A DNA stretch of 64,000 nt from Lachnospiraceae bacterium (lineage in GTDB: Bacteria; Bacillota; Clostridia; Lachnospirales; Lachnospiraceae), in NCBI GenBank assembly GCA_003507655.1, contig DNUZ01000007.1, positions 3,567-67,566 of the forward strand, read 5' to 3'. The notes under the pieces were generated by a model. It was not told where the DNA came from. It saw only the letters and a program-made list of their open reading frames with translations, and ran no database searches. Positions 26,401 through 34,426 of this stretch are shown piece after piece; the first letter of the stretch is position 1, and the number at the start of each line of letters is the position of its first letter. Made by a program: the position numbers and the translations under genes.

Positions 26401-27060
26401 AGGGATATGGTATTTGAACCGGAGGAGGAGCAGACGGTACGCTGGTTTGAAGAAGAAGTACCGCTGCCGTATGTGCCGGAATTTGTAAAAGCGCGTGAGG
26501 AAAATCAGGGAGCAAAAAGAGGTACGGCAGTACACCGTGCCATGGAGTGCATTGATTTTTCACGGATGGAGGAGCAGATCCAAAGTGCAGGCGTACAGAC
26601 AGACCGGGCAGGCATTGCAGGCATTGTAAAAAAACGATTGTCAGAGCTTTTAGAAGAGCATAAAATAGATGAGCAGATGTATGAACTGATCCTGCCGGAT
26701 AAGATTGCCGGATTTTTTATGGATGAAACAGCAATCCGCATGAGTAATGCACAGCGGGCAGGCAGATTATTTTTAGAAAAACCGTTTGTATTAGGAAAAG
26801 AAGCGGGTGAGATCTATCCGGAAATGGAGAGTACGGAGCGGGTATTGATCCAAGGAATCGTGGATGTCTTTTTTATTGAGGACGGTAAAGTACATGTGTT
26901 AGATTATAAGACTGACCGGGTAAACAAAGGCGAGCAGTTGATCGGAAGATATAAAACCCAGATTGAACTTTATGCGGAGGCATTGGCAAAGGCATTAGAG
27001 GTAGAAGTCGGCGAGAAACTGATCTATTCCTTTGCATTAGAAAAAATCGTAAGACTTTAG
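23431..27060 (+). CDS. addA: ATP-dependent helicase/nuclease subunit A
   Basis: A 1209-residue UvrD-like helicase fused to a RecB-type nuclease. Walker A is SAAAGSGKTAVLVERI (residues about 23-38), motif II is MIDEYQDSN, motif III region MVGDVKQSIYRFRLA, then HKNFRSR, HKSKGLEFP and VALTRAKEKL near the end of the helicase. The C-terminal nuclease has RGTAVHRAME and VLDYKTDRV. It forms the AddAB complex with the upstream gene for recombinational repair at Chi-like sites. Length and domain order are standard. maf follows 9 bp later. Confidence 0.97.
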   Translation: MAVEWTKEQRQVIELRNRNILVSAAAGSGKTAVLVERIIKRITDEQHPVDVDRLLVVTFTNAAASEMRERIGDAIEAALEREPENHHLQRQQSLIHNAQITTIDSFCLYIVRNYFHTIDLEPGFRIADEGELALLKEQVLDEVLESFYEKSNEDFTSFMEAFATAKSDRNVRSMILELFTTAQSNPWQSEWLDKLDEDYKKACESPDDSVWMQLALSDYRNSMEDVLRELQKAWNLTQEFDGPQMYAGAIKSDLELVETLCAKDTYADIVQALTELPAYARLAAARGYDGSLQKQAQVKAAREQMKDTIQKLREKIFFQSQSDLKASLCRQQPMVHVLLELVRAFTEAYDKAKRKKSLVDFSDIEHFALDILVNVKTKEPTPVAEEFRNFFEEVMIDEYQDSNYLQEAILSAVSKVQSGEPNMFMVGDVKQSIYRFRLARPELFMEKYETYTKEDSPYQKIELHKNFRSREGVLAAVNDIFYKIMGKDLGRVRYDEDAALYPGADYPALKGEQESSEVIVVEQDSSTERSILEAGTIGRKIRQLKENGWITDKKSGELRRPGYSDMIILLRSPGGDADVMAAELGKMGIPAHAISRTGYFSTQEIQVLLNYLAILDNPRQDIPLASVLTSWFGGLGEEELGYLRAVDKEKPFYENVLAWMPESEEISESISEELRQKLPEEIQEKLARFHQTYQKLRKKSRYLPIHELLYEIFAMTGYLDYVTALPAGGQRRANVEMLIEKAIAFENSSYRGLFHFIRYIEKLQKYDVDFGEAEIVSENDEAVRIMSIHKSKGLEFPICFVAGLGKRFNMSDSYGKIVVHPQFGIGVEEYDTKRRIKSQSFVKQILAEQIRLENLGEELRVLYVALTRAKEKLILVGTLKKPGEKLESYQSSAGTGMLSYGCRSNAGSYFDWILPAIYSYGERYPVYVDSDSKEQSEFAEEFQKGWEKEQLLEHICEADTKELTERLSYCYPKMEEVSLKTKISVSELKHRDMVFEPEEEQTVRWFEEEVPLPYVPEFVKAREENQGAKRGTAVHRAMECIDFSRMEEQIQSAGVQTDRAGIAGIVKKRLSELLEEHKIDEQMYELILPDKIAGFFMDETAIRMSNAQRAGRLFLEKPFVLGKEAGEIYPEMESTERVLIQGIVDVFFIEDGKVHVLDYKTDRVNKGEQLIGRYKTQIELYAEALAKALEVEVGEKLIYSFALEKIVRL

Positions 27061-27069
27061 GAGGAAGAT

Positions 27070-27651
27070 ATGAGATTCATTTTAGCATCGGCATCGCCGC
27101 GAAGAAAAGAATTGTTAGAACAGATCGGAGTAAAATTCAATATCCTGCCGGCAACCGGCGAAGAGGTGATCACAAAAGAGCTTCCGGGCGAAGTGGTGAT
27201 GGAATTGGCAAAACAGAAAGCAGAAGAGATTGCAAAGACAGCAGGAGCAGATGCTTTGGTATTAGGAGCGGATACCGTGGTTGCATATGAAGGAAAAATA
27301 TTAGGAAAACCAAAGGATGAAGCGGATGCTTTAAGAATGCTTACCATGCTTTCGGGAAAAGAACATGAGGTTTACACCGGAGTGGCATTGATAGATAACC
27401 GGGATCAAAGCATGGAGAATTTTTTTGAAAGAACAAAAGTGACGATGTATCCGGTTTCAGAAGAAGAGATCAGAGATTATATTGCCGGTGGCGAACCGAT
27501 GGATAAAGCGGGTGCCTATGCCATTCAAGGGATCGGAGCAAAATTCATTCAGAAGATCGAGGGGGACTACAACAATGTTGTAGGACTTCCTATCGGCAGA
27601 ATTTATCAGGAAATAAAGCGAAAATCCATTGAAATCCCGACGCGTTTTTGA
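27070..27651 (+). CDS. maf: Maf-like nucleoside triphosphate pyrophosphatase
   Basis: A 193-residue house-cleaning pyrophosphatase that hydrolyses non-canonical nucleotides (dTTP/UTP or modified pyrimidines in known members). The substrate-binding N-terminus ILASASPRRKELL, the catalytic LGADTVVAY with the general-base Asp, and DKAGAYAIQGIGAKF are all present. AGGAGG lies just before the ATG. It is third in the addB-addA-maf transcript. Historically the family was linked to septum formation, but the biochemical role is nucleotide sanitation. Confidence 0.94.
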   Translation: MRFILASASPRRKELLEQIGVKFNILPATGEEVITKELPGEVVMELAKQKAEEIAKTAGADALVLGADTVVAYEGKILGKPKDEADALRMLTMLSGKEHEVYTGVALIDNRDQSMENFFERTKVTMYPVSEEEIRDYIAGGEPMDKAGAYAIQGIGAKFIQKIEGDYNNVVGLPIGRIYQEIKRKSIEIPTRF

Positions 27652-27713
27652 TACGATACTATGGGTGTGAAAAAAACGTATTGGGAGAGAGTTATTTAGG
27701 AGGAATATCTGGT

Positions 27714-27977
27714 ATGAATGAATATGATGAAGAGTGTCTGCAGGTTTTCTTAGAGAAACAGCTTCAGTTATTTCAGGAAGAGGTAGCAACGACACCGGAG
27801 GAGGCAGAGGAATTTTTATCAGACTGCATGGCAGTGATCTGTAAAGATTTAAAAGATGTGAAAGATTACTTTGATGAAGAAGGTGTGGATATTTCCGGAC
27901 TGTCTTTGGATAACTTAGAGGAATTAGAAGAAGTATTTGCACTTCCGAGTGGAAGATACTTAATTGTAGAAGGATAA
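27714..27977 (+). CDS. Hypothetical acidic protein
   Basis: An 87-residue, strongly acidic protein. The start is set by AGGAGG at 27698-27703, ten nt before the ATG at 27714; an upstream TTG reading overlapping maf has no such site. The sequence is mostly helical (LQVFLEKQLQLFQEEVA, then EEAEEFLSDCMAVICKDLKDVKDYF) with two cysteines and ends in FALPSGRYLIVEG. I do not recognise a domain. It is cotranscribed between maf and the FAD protein gene. Confidence 0.75.
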   Translation: MNEYDEECLQVFLEKQLQLFQEEVATTPEEAEEFLSDCMAVICKDLKDVKDYFDEEGVDISGLSLDNLEELEEVFALPSGRYLIVEG

Positions 27978-27995
27978 AAGAAAGGAAGTTTTTAA

Positions 27996-29393
27996 ATGTT
28001 AAATTATGATATTATTATTATAGGAGCAGGACCTTCCGGAATCTTTTGTGCATATGAGTTATTAGAGCATAAAAAAGATTTAAAGGTACTGATGATTGAA
28101 AAAGGAAGAAGGATCGAGAACCGCCAGTGTCCGAAACGTAAGACAAAGGTCTGCGTAGGATGTCAGCCATGTTCCATTACGACCGGATTTGCAGGAGCAG
28201 GAGCATTTTCTGATGGAAAACTCTCCTTATCCCCGGATGTCGGTGGAAATCTTCCGGAGATTTTAGGCTATGAGGCAGCCAAAGAACTGATCCATGAATC
28301 CGATGAAATCTATCTGAAATTCGGTGCAGATACGAGTATTTACGGCGTGGACAAAGAAAAAGAGATCCGTGAGATCAGAAGAAAAGCGATCAATGCCAAC
28401 TTAAAGCTGATCGAATGTCCGATCCGTCATTTAGGAACTGAAGAGGGATATAAGATTTACTCCAGACTTCAGGAACATCTTTTAGAAGCAGGCGTGGAAA
28501 TCCGTTTTGATACTATGGTCAAAGACCTCATCATTGAAGGCGGAAGAGCCGTTGGAGTCCTGACCGAAAAAGGCGAAGAATTCCGTGCAAAAGAGATCGT
28601 CTCAGCAGTCGGACGTGAAGGAGCAGACTGGTTTGCACATATCTGTAAAGAGCACGAAGTTGAGACAGAGGTAGGAACGGTAGATGTTGGTGTGCGTGTG
28701 GAAGTGCGTGATGAAGTTATGGACGTACTGAACCGCAATCTCTATGAGGCAAAACTTGTTTATCATACACCGACCTTTGATGATAAGGTGCGTACCTTCT
28801 GTACCAATCCTTCCGGAGAGGTGGCAACCGAGTACTATGATGACGGTCTTGCCGTAGTCAATGGACACGCTTATAAGTCAAAAGATTTAAAGACAAACAA
28901 TACGAACTTTGCACTGTTGGTATCTAAGAACTTTACAAAACCGTTCAAGACACCGATCGAATATGGAAAACAGATTGCACAGCTTTCCAATATGCTCTGT
29001 GCCGGAAAAATCTTAGTACAGACTTTTGGAGATTTTAAACGTGGAAGAAGAACAACCGAGGAGCGTCTGTGCCGTAACAACCTGATCCCGACTTTGAAGG
29101 ATGCGGTTCCGGGAGATCTGTCTTTGGTATTCCCACATCGTATCATGGTGGATATTGAGGAAATGATCGAGGCACTCGATAAAGTAACACCGGGTATTGC
29201 AAGTGATGAAACACTTCTCTATGGTGTAGAGGTAAAATTCTATTCTAACAAAGTTGTAGTCAATAAGGATTTTGAAACCAGTATTCCGGGACTTCGTGCG
29301 ATCGGAGACGGAGCATCTGTGACAAGAGGACTTCAGCAGGCATCTGCAAACGGATTGTCTGTAGCGAGAAGTATCTTAAAGACAATGGAGTAG
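27996..29393 (+). CDS. FAD-dependent oxidoreductase of the COG2509 type
   Basis: A 465-residue flavoprotein with the dinucleotide-binding motif IIGAGPSGIFCAYEL at the N-terminus, followed by a Cys-rich stretch (RQCPKRKTKVCVGCQPC) typical of this family of uncharacterised FAD-dependent dehydrogenases. Further family marks are GFAGAGAFSDGKLSLSP, GTVDVGVRVEVR, and the C-terminal FAD motif GLRAIGDGASVTRGLQQASANGL. The substrate is unknown. It is close to its neighbours on both sides (18 bp and 3 bp gaps) and is part of the same long transcript. Confidence 0.88.
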   Translation: MLNYDIIIIGAGPSGIFCAYELLEHKKDLKVLMIEKGRRIENRQCPKRKTKVCVGCQPCSITTGFAGAGAFSDGKLSLSPDVGGNLPEILGYEAAKELIHESDEIYLKFGADTSIYGVDKEKEIREIRRKAINANLKLIECPIRHLGTEEGYKIYSRLQEHLLEAGVEIRFDTMVKDLIIEGGRAVGVLTEKGEEFRAKEIVSAVGREGADWFAHICKEHEVETEVGTVDVGVRVEVRDEVMDVLNRNLYEAKLVYHTPTFDDKVRTFCTNPSGEVATEYYDDGLAVVNGHAYKSKDLKTNNTNFALLVSKNFTKPFKTPIEYGKQIAQLSNMLCAGKILVQTFGDFKRGRRTTEERLCRNNLIPTLKDAVPGDLSLVFPHRIMVDIEEMIEALDKVTPGIASDETLLYGVEVKFYSNKVVVNKDFETSIPGLRAIGDGASVTRGLQQASANGLSVARSILKTME

Positions 29394-29396
29394 GAG

Positions 29397-30389
29397 ATGA
29401 GATCACACAGAAGAATCAGGAGTATGGCATGTCTGCTGCTTGTGGCGTTGCTGCTGAGCGGCTGTCAGATTGGAAATACAAAAGTGGTATTCTTAAAGCC
29501 TGTCGGCTATCATCAGGTGTTTAAGATCGACAAAGAGGTTTGCAAGAAAAAAGAGGCAAAGGTCTATCTGACCAATTATATGAATATCTACGGTAATGCC
29601 TATGGGGTCAGCCTGAGAAAGCAGAAATCCGTACAGGAAGATTTAGAGCAGTATGTGAAAGAGTTGACAATATCACAGCTTTCTAAGATCAAATGTATGA
29701 ATGGTATTGCAAAAGAGCAGAAGATCGAGCTGACAAAGGAAGAAGAGCAGATTGCAGAGGCTGCGGCAAAAGAGTACTATGAATCCCTTTCCAAAGAAGA
29801 GCGAAAATATATGGGTGCCAGTCAGTCGCTGATCACGAAAATGTATAGCGAGTATTTGTTGGCATCAAAAGTATATCAGTCGTTGATCGGAAGTGTGGAT
29901 GAGGAAGTCAGTGATGACGAGGCACGCATTATCGAAGGGATGCAGATTTTTGTCAGGGATTCCGGAAAAGCGGATGAGGTAAAAAAACGCCTGAAAAGAG
30001 GCGAAGATTTTGCTTCGGTGGCAGCAAGCTGCAATGAGGAAACCAGAACAGATATTAAATTTGGCAGGGAGGATATGCCAAAGGAAGTTGTGAAAGAAGC
30101 ATTTGAGTTAGAAAACGAAGAAATCTCAGGAAAGATCAAAACAAAAGAGGGATATTATTTCATCAAGTGCATCAACAAATACAACAAAGAGCTGACAGAC
30201 AAGAATAAAAAAGTCATTTTAGAGGAACGCAAGGAAAAAGCATTCCATACCGTATATGACAAATATGTTGAAAACAGCTCTACGGTTTTGAATACAAAAA
30301 TGTGGGATAAACTTCAGGTAAATCTGCCAAAGGATGTTAAGACCGATTCCTTTTTTGAAGTCATAGACCGACATATGGAAGAAAAGTAG
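29397..30389 (+). CDS. PrsA/SurA-like peptidylprolyl isomerase lipoprotein
   Basis: A 330-residue exported lipoprotein. The N-terminus RRIRSMACLLLVALLLSGC is a lipoprotein signal with lipobox LLSGC, so Cys would be lipidated. A SurA-type chaperone N-domain follows (about residues 45-150). Then comes a parvulin-like PPIC domain (about 175-265: IFVRDSGKADEVKKRLKRGEDFASVAA, FGREDMPKEVVKEAFELENEEIS, KTKEGYYFIKCINKY). It probably helps fold exported proteins outside the membrane. Operon with the FAD gene (3 bp gap). A terminator at 30395 follows. Confidence 0.85.
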   Translation: MRSHRRIRSMACLLLVALLLSGCQIGNTKVVFLKPVGYHQVFKIDKEVCKKKEAKVYLTNYMNIYGNAYGVSLRKQKSVQEDLEQYVKELTISQLSKIKCMNGIAKEQKIELTKEEEQIAEAAAKEYYESLSKEERKYMGASQSLITKMYSEYLLASKVYQSLIGSVDEEVSDDEARIIEGMQIFVRDSGKADEVKKRLKRGEDFASVAASCNEETRTDIKFGREDMPKEVVKEAFELENEEISGKIKTKEGYYFIKCINKYNKELTDKNKKVILEERKEKAFHTVYDKYVENSSTVLNTKMWDKLQVNLPKDVKTDSFFEVIDRHMEEK

Positions 30390-30394
30390 CAGAT

Positions 30395-30424
30395 AACCTC
30401 TCCGGGGACGGAGGGGTTGTTTTT
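30395..30424 (+). terminator. Intrinsic terminator
   Basis: AACCTCTCCG at 30395-30404 pairs with 30409-30418 (one G-T) around a 4-base loop, followed by G and a T-run. It ends the addB-to-lipoprotein operon and abuts the end of the converging toxN remnant. Confidence 0.75.
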
Positions 30425-30943
30425 AGGTATCGGAATAGGAATTACATTTTTCTTCTAACATTTTAAAATTGCAGCATCTTGTTGCTAGAGAAGAGCCTGG
30501 TTTTGCCATGCACTTTTGATATAATTTTAAAGCCTTGTTTTGCAGAGTCTGTTGATATGATCTATCAGAGCTTTTTCTTTTTGTAAAAGGTAGATATAAT
30601 CGTTTTTTTCTTTCTCGCTGTTAAAAGAACGAAAATTTTCTATTTGATTATATTTGAGTTGAGTAAGGCAATGGTCAGGAACGGGAATCATGTTATTCAT
30701 ATTTAATACAGCATAAAGATATCCGGTAGTTTCGTCTTGCAGCTTGTGAAAATCCAGATTATTGGACATTTTTTGATGTTTGGGTTTTGGAGAAGAAATG
30801 GGGACATAATAATGAAATTCATTGATGGTAAGAAGAATTCCCACATGGAGCTTTAAACGATTTCCATATTCTACATAGCCTACGCGGGAATCAAATTGTG
30901 TCAGATATTTTATGTAATTTTTATCAATAACGTACCAATCCAT
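30423..30943 (-). pseudogene. Type III toxin ToxN/AbiQ family, broken by one frameshift
   Basis: From the ATG at 30943 (AGGAGG upstream) the gene reads 138 codons of a ToxN/AbiQ-type endoribonuclease: MDWYVIDKNYIKYLTQFDSR, HVGILLTINEFHYYVPISSPK, then NMNNMIPVP and a helical region ending RLCKTRL with a stop at 30527. The missing C-terminus continues at once in the next frame: NKALKLYQKC, then RCCNFKMLEEKCNSY, stopping at 30423. Adding one A to the four-A run just before would restore a single protein of about 172 codons. Promoter, RNA repeats and terminator upstream match type III loci. The truncated product is probably inactive, unless the deletion is a sequencing error. Confidence 0.85.
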
Positions 30944-31004
30944 AAAACCTCCTCGTACTGAATGAAAGGAACAAAAGCTGTGCATCTAGCTTCTGCTATA
31001 TAGT

Positions 31005-31124
31005 AAAAAAGTGGGTGGAGAATCCACCCACGACTGTTAATCGATTGTTTTAATTGGACAATCTAACCGCTTTTAAACGAGTATTTTAACTGGACACTCT
31101 AACCACGAAACAGATATTATCTGT
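31005..31124 (-). ncRNA. ToxI/AntiQ-like RNA antitoxin with terminator
   Basis: Downstream of the promoter on the minus strand, two directly adjacent 36-nt repeats (31104-31069 and 31068-31033) match at 29 of 36 positions, each starting GGTTAGAnTGTCCA. They are followed by a terminator with a 9-bp perfect stem (31031-31023 with 31019-31011), a 3-base loop and six T residues. Then, 61 nt on, comes the toxN start. Known type III antitoxins have tandem repeats of about 34-36 nt cut and bound by the toxin, with a leaky terminator between antitoxin and toxin. The start of transcription is estimated from the -10 box. Confidence 0.8.
31033..31104 (-). repeat. Two tandem 36-bp repeats of the type III antitoxin
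   Basis: Unit 1 is 31069-31104 and unit 2 is 31033-31068, exactly abutting, 29/36 identical. The unit length equals that of Pectobacterium ToxI. Only two full units are present, at the low end of what is known for the class. I saw no partial third unit. Confidence 0.85.
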
Positions 31125-31130
31125 GTATTT

Positions 31131-31159
31131 ATTATATGCAATTTGCAGTAAGAAATCAA
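31131..31159 (-). promoter_or_regulatory. Promoter of the type III toxin-antitoxin locus
   Basis: On the minus strand TTGATT (31159-31154) and TATAAT (31136-31131) are separated by exactly 17 bp. This is a near-consensus vegetative promoter, about 27 bp before the first antitoxin repeat. On the plus strand of this 445-bp gap, TTGACA at 31238-31243 may serve the next gene. Confidence 0.75.
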
Positions 31160-31389
31160 TGGATTTTAAGATGGGATTTTATAAAATTTGTATAAATTTT
31201 AAGAGTAATCAATTGTAAATAAGTCTAGAAATAAATATTGACACATTATGTAAAAAAATAGCACTATCTTTCAAAAAACAGATATGATATATTAAGGAAA
31301 ATACAGGAAAAATCAAATGTATTGTTGCAATAGCAAGGGAAGCAGAGAAAATGTAGCTTCACGAGAATAAACCGCAGAGGAGTGGAAGT

Positions 31390-32007
31390 ATGAATCAAAA
31401 AATCGCAAAAACAGGAGCTGTAATTGTCACGGCTTCCATATTAGTATTTGCCGTTTGTATGTTGATACCTTTTAATTTTGGCAGCTATTTTATATGTATG
31501 TTACTACCAATTGGATATATTATGATGGTTTCCGGTTTTTGCAATGAATGTAAACAGGAAAATAAAGTGGCAGCCTATGTTGGAATGACATTTGCTGGAA
31601 TCTATGCAGTATTTGTACTCCTTGTGTATTTTGCACAGACCACGAGCGTCAGATTCGAGGAGTTAGACGGAGTGGCATTGAGAATTCTTGACTATTCCCA
31701 AGGTGGATTATTTTTTAGCTATGATTTACTGGGATATGGTATGATGGCACTCTCCACATTCTTTATCGGCTTGACCATAGAGGCAGAAACAAAAGCGGAC
31801 AAGTGGTTAAAATATTTATTGATTATCCATGGTGTATTCTTTGTTGGATGTTTTATTATGCCAATGACCGGAGTATTTCGTTCCATGGCAAGTGGAGAGA
31901 ACAGTATGGGAGGAGTTCTTGCACTGGAATTTTGGTGTGCCTATTTTACTCCGATTGGAATTTTGTCATGGTTACATTTTTCAAAAATGGAACAAATCGC
32001 CATATGA
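31390..32007 (+). CDS. DUF998-like multi-pass membrane protein
   Basis: A 205-residue integral membrane protein with about six hydrophobic helices (AVIVTASILVFAVCMLIPF, SYFICMLLPIGYIMMVSGF, YVGMTFAGIYAVFVLLVYF and others). Short charged loops include a Cys pair, GFCNECKQE. The overall pattern resembles the DUF998 group, whose function is unknown. GAGGAGTGGA lies just before the ATG. A strong bidirectional terminator at 32057 separates it from the converging htpG. It appears to be a single-gene unit. Confidence 0.7.
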   Translation: MNQKIAKTGAVIVTASILVFAVCMLIPFNFGSYFICMLLPIGYIMMVSGFCNECKQENKVAAYVGMTFAGIYAVFVLLVYFAQTTSVRFEELDGVALRILDYSQGGLFFSYDLLGYGMMALSTFFIGLTIEAETKADKWLKYLLIIHGVFFVGCFIMPMTGVFRSMASGENSMGGVLALEFWCAYFTPIGILSWLHFSKMEQIAI

Positions 32008-32056
32008 GTTCAGAAAATATCAGGATAGTGATTTAGAGAAAACGATGTGTTACTAT

Positions 32057-32095
32057 AAAAGCCCACCGGAGGTTTGTGACTTCCGGTGGGCTTTT
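32057..32095. terminator. Bidirectional intrinsic terminator
   Basis: AAAAGCCCACCGGA at 32057-32070 pairs perfectly with 32082-32095 around an 11-base loop, with A and T tracts at the outer ends. It can serve both the membrane protein gene and htpG. Confidence 0.88.
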
Positions 32096-32125
32096 GGCAT
32101 AGACATTTTTATATGATCAATCCCA

Positions 32126-34177
32126 TTACTTCGCAAGCAGCATCATAATTTCATTACTTCTTGCAATAAAAGCAGCCATTTCATCAGCAGGAAGCGGCTG
32201 GTTTGCGATCATAGCAAGGTCATAGAGCTGTTTGCAGAAGGTCGGTACATGTTCCGAATCCTTGTGTTCAAAGATATATTGAACTAAAGCATTGTTGGCA
32301 TTCAGTACCAGAGTCTCGGAACCGCCAAACATGGAAGGGTCCATGCCCATGCCGTGCATGCTGTACATCTTCATCATATCCTGCATACGGCGGGTGTCCT
32401 CGGAAAGAGTAATCATAGAAGAAATATGTTCGTCCTTTAATTTTTCTACCTTAACATCTAAATTGTCTTTTCCAAGAGCCTTTTTAAATACCTCAGACAA
32501 AGTATCCGTGGTTTCTTTTAATTCTTCCTCGGAAACATCTTCTTTTAAGGAATCGGTTACGTCTGCATCAATGCGGGCGAAACGATACTGCTCGTTGCGG
32601 GCTTCTAACTGTGAAATGAAAGAAGTATCAATATTGTGGTCTAAAATGACAGCGTCCATGCCCTGTTCCTTGAACATACGGATGTACTGGCTCTGCTGAA
32701 CCTTGTCGGTGACATAGTATACAACCTTGCGGGTATCTTTTTCGGTATCAGCAGCAGTATCGGTATCCTGAGTTTCTTCGGTATCAGCGTCGGCTTCGTC
32801 CTTTTTCAGGATTTCAGGTAAGGTCAGATACTTGTCATCTAAGTTCTTGAACAGAATATAATCGTTCATCTTGTCGCAGAATTTTTCATCCTTTAAGCAG
32901 CCAAACTTAATGAATGGGCTGATGTCATCCCAGTATTTTTCATAGGATTCTTTGTCCGTTTTGCAAAGACCGGCAAGTTTATCTGCAACCTTTTTTGTAA
33001 TATAGTCAGAAATTTTCTTGACAAAACCATCGTTCTGTAAAGCACTTCTGGAAACATTTAAAGGCAGGTCAGGGCAGTCGATGACACCTTTTAAGAGCAT
33101 CAGGAATTCCGGGATCACCTCTTTGATGTTGTCGGCAATAAATACCTGATTGTTGTAAAGTTTGATCACACCTTCAATGGATTCGTATTCCATGTTGATC
33201 TTTGGGAAGTAGAGAATACCCTTTAAATTAAACGGGTAATCCATATTCAGATGGATCCAGAATAAAGGCTCCTTGTAATCCTGGAATACCTTGCGGTAAA
33301 AAGCAATATATTCTTCGTCGGTACATTCGTTTGGATGTTTTGCCCAAAGCGGGTTCGTGTCATTCAAAGCAACCGGACGTTTTACGATCTTTGTTTTTTC
33401 CATTCGAGGGGAGACTTCTACCTGTTCCTTTGTACCGTCTTCGTTTTCTTTTTCTTCATATTTTGCTTCTTCCACGATGTTTTCCACGACAGTGTCCTTT
33501 TCGGTTACTTCATCTGCCGGAATAGTTTCGTATTCGGTTTCTGCATTTTCCTTTTCTAAGAAAATCGGGGTAGGCATGAAAGAGCAGTATTTTTCAATGA
33601 CTTCTCTTGCACGATACTCGTTGGCAAACTCAAGGCAGTCCTCGTTTAAGAAAAGAGTGATCTCTGTACCGACGCCTTCTTTTGATCCGTCAGTCATATC
33701 AAATTCTGTACCGCCGTCACATTCCCAGTGAACAGCCGTAGCGCCATCCTTATAGGAAAGGGTATCAATGTGCACTTCATCTGCTACCATAAAAGCAGAG
33801 TAGAAGCCGAGACCGAAATGTCCGATGATCTGGTCTTCGTTTGCTTTGTCCTTGTATTTTTCTAAAAAGTCAGTTGCACCGGAAAAAGCAATCTGATTGA
33901 TGTATTCCTCAACCTCGTCAGCAGTCATACCAAGACCGTTATCGATAAATTTCAAAGTTTTTTCTTCCGGGTTCAAAACCACACGGATTTTCGCTTCGTA
34001 GTCATCCGGGAGGCTGTATTCACCCATCATATCCAGCTTTTTCAATTTGGTAATGGCATCACAACCGTTCGAGATCAATTCACGGTAGAAAATGTCATGG
34101 TCAGAATATAACCATTTCTTTATAATAGGAAAAATATTGTCACTGTTAATGGAAAGGCTTCCATGTCTGTTACTCAT
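32126..34177 (-). CDS. htpG: Molecular chaperone HtpG (Hsp90 family)
   Basis: A 683-residue Hsp90. The N-terminal ATPase shows FYRELISNGCDAITKLK (Asn/Asp ATP-binding helix), FIDNGLGMTADEVEEY and IGHFGLGFYSAFMVAD. The middle domain has PLNVSRSALQND with the catalytic Arg, and the C-terminus NANNALVQYIF. An acidic linker rich in Glu and Thr lies around residues 225-265 and a second acidic insert around 455-475. I chose the ATG at 34177, 9 nt after AAGGAG; an ATG two codons upstream is too close to that site. A perfect CIRCE lies upstream. Confidence 0.95.
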   Translation of the reverse strand: MSNRHGSLSINSDNIFPIIKKWLYSDHDIFYRELISNGCDAITKLKKLDMMGEYSLPDDYEAKIRVVLNPEEKTLKFIDNGLGMTADEVEEYINQIAFSGATDFLEKYKDKANEDQIIGHFGLGFYSAFMVADEVHIDTLSYKDGATAVHWECDGGTEFDMTDGSKEGVGTEITLFLNEDCLEFANEYRAREVIEKYCSFMPTPIFLEKENAETEYETIPADEVTEKDTVVENIVEEAKYEEKENEDGTKEQVEVSPRMEKTKIVKRPVALNDTNPLWAKHPNECTDEEYIAFYRKVFQDYKEPLFWIHLNMDYPFNLKGILYFPKINMEYESIEGVIKLYNNQVFIADNIKEVIPEFLMLLKGVIDCPDLPLNVSRSALQNDGFVKKISDYITKKVADKLAGLCKTDKESYEKYWDDISPFIKFGCLKDEKFCDKMNDYILFKNLDDKYLTLPEILKKDEADADTEETQDTDTAADTEKDTRKVVYYVTDKVQQSQYIRMFKEQGMDAVILDHNIDTSFISQLEARNEQYRFARIDADVTDSLKEDVSEEELKETTDTLSEVFKKALGKDNLDVKVEKLKDEHISSMITLSEDTRRMQDMMKMYSMHGMGMDPSMFGGSETLVLNANNALVQYIFEHKDSEHVPTFCKQLYDLAMIANQPLPADEMAAFIARSNEIMMLLAK

Positions 34178-34230
34178 AGTCATACACTCCTTCTTGTGTT
34201 TTATTTTCAAATATTTTGATGCTAGTACAT

Positions 34231-34259
34231 ATTTTAGTATCAGAAAAAGACAATGTCAA
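34231..34259 (-). promoter_or_regulatory. htpG promoter
   Basis: On the minus strand TTGACA (34259-34254) and TAAAAT (34236-34231) are spaced by 17 bp, about 55 bp before the start codon. The CIRCE element lies just upstream of the -35 box. Confidence 0.75.
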
Positions 34260-34266
34260 TAGAAAA

Positions 34267-34293
34267 TTAGCACTCGTTTAAAATGAGTGCTAA
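34267..34293. promoter_or_regulatory. CIRCE element (HrcA operator)
   Basis: TTAGCACTC at 34267-34275 and GAGTGCTAA at 34285-34293 flank exactly nine bases. This is the full consensus with no mismatch, so HrcA repression of htpG is very likely. In B. subtilis htpG is not an HrcA gene, so control differs from that model. Confidence 0.93.
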
Positions 34294-34426
34294 CAGAAGA
34301 GCCAAAACCATTGAGAATAGGGGCTAAATGAGAATTTATTAAAAAAATATAAACAATCAGAGAAATAAAAAATCTCCAAATAAAGAAAATGACGAAAAAG
34401 ACGAAAAAACAGAGAAATACAAATAA

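Noticed and set aside
25937..26563. A 208-codon antisense open frame inside addA
   Set aside because: Shadow of a strongly conserved helicase-nuclease gene; no ribosome site and no recognisable domain.
31033..31104. Two 36-bp repeats as a CRISPR array
   Set aside because: The units abut with no spacers, differ at 7 of 36 positions, and are followed by a terminator and a ToxN-type gene; no cas genes are near.
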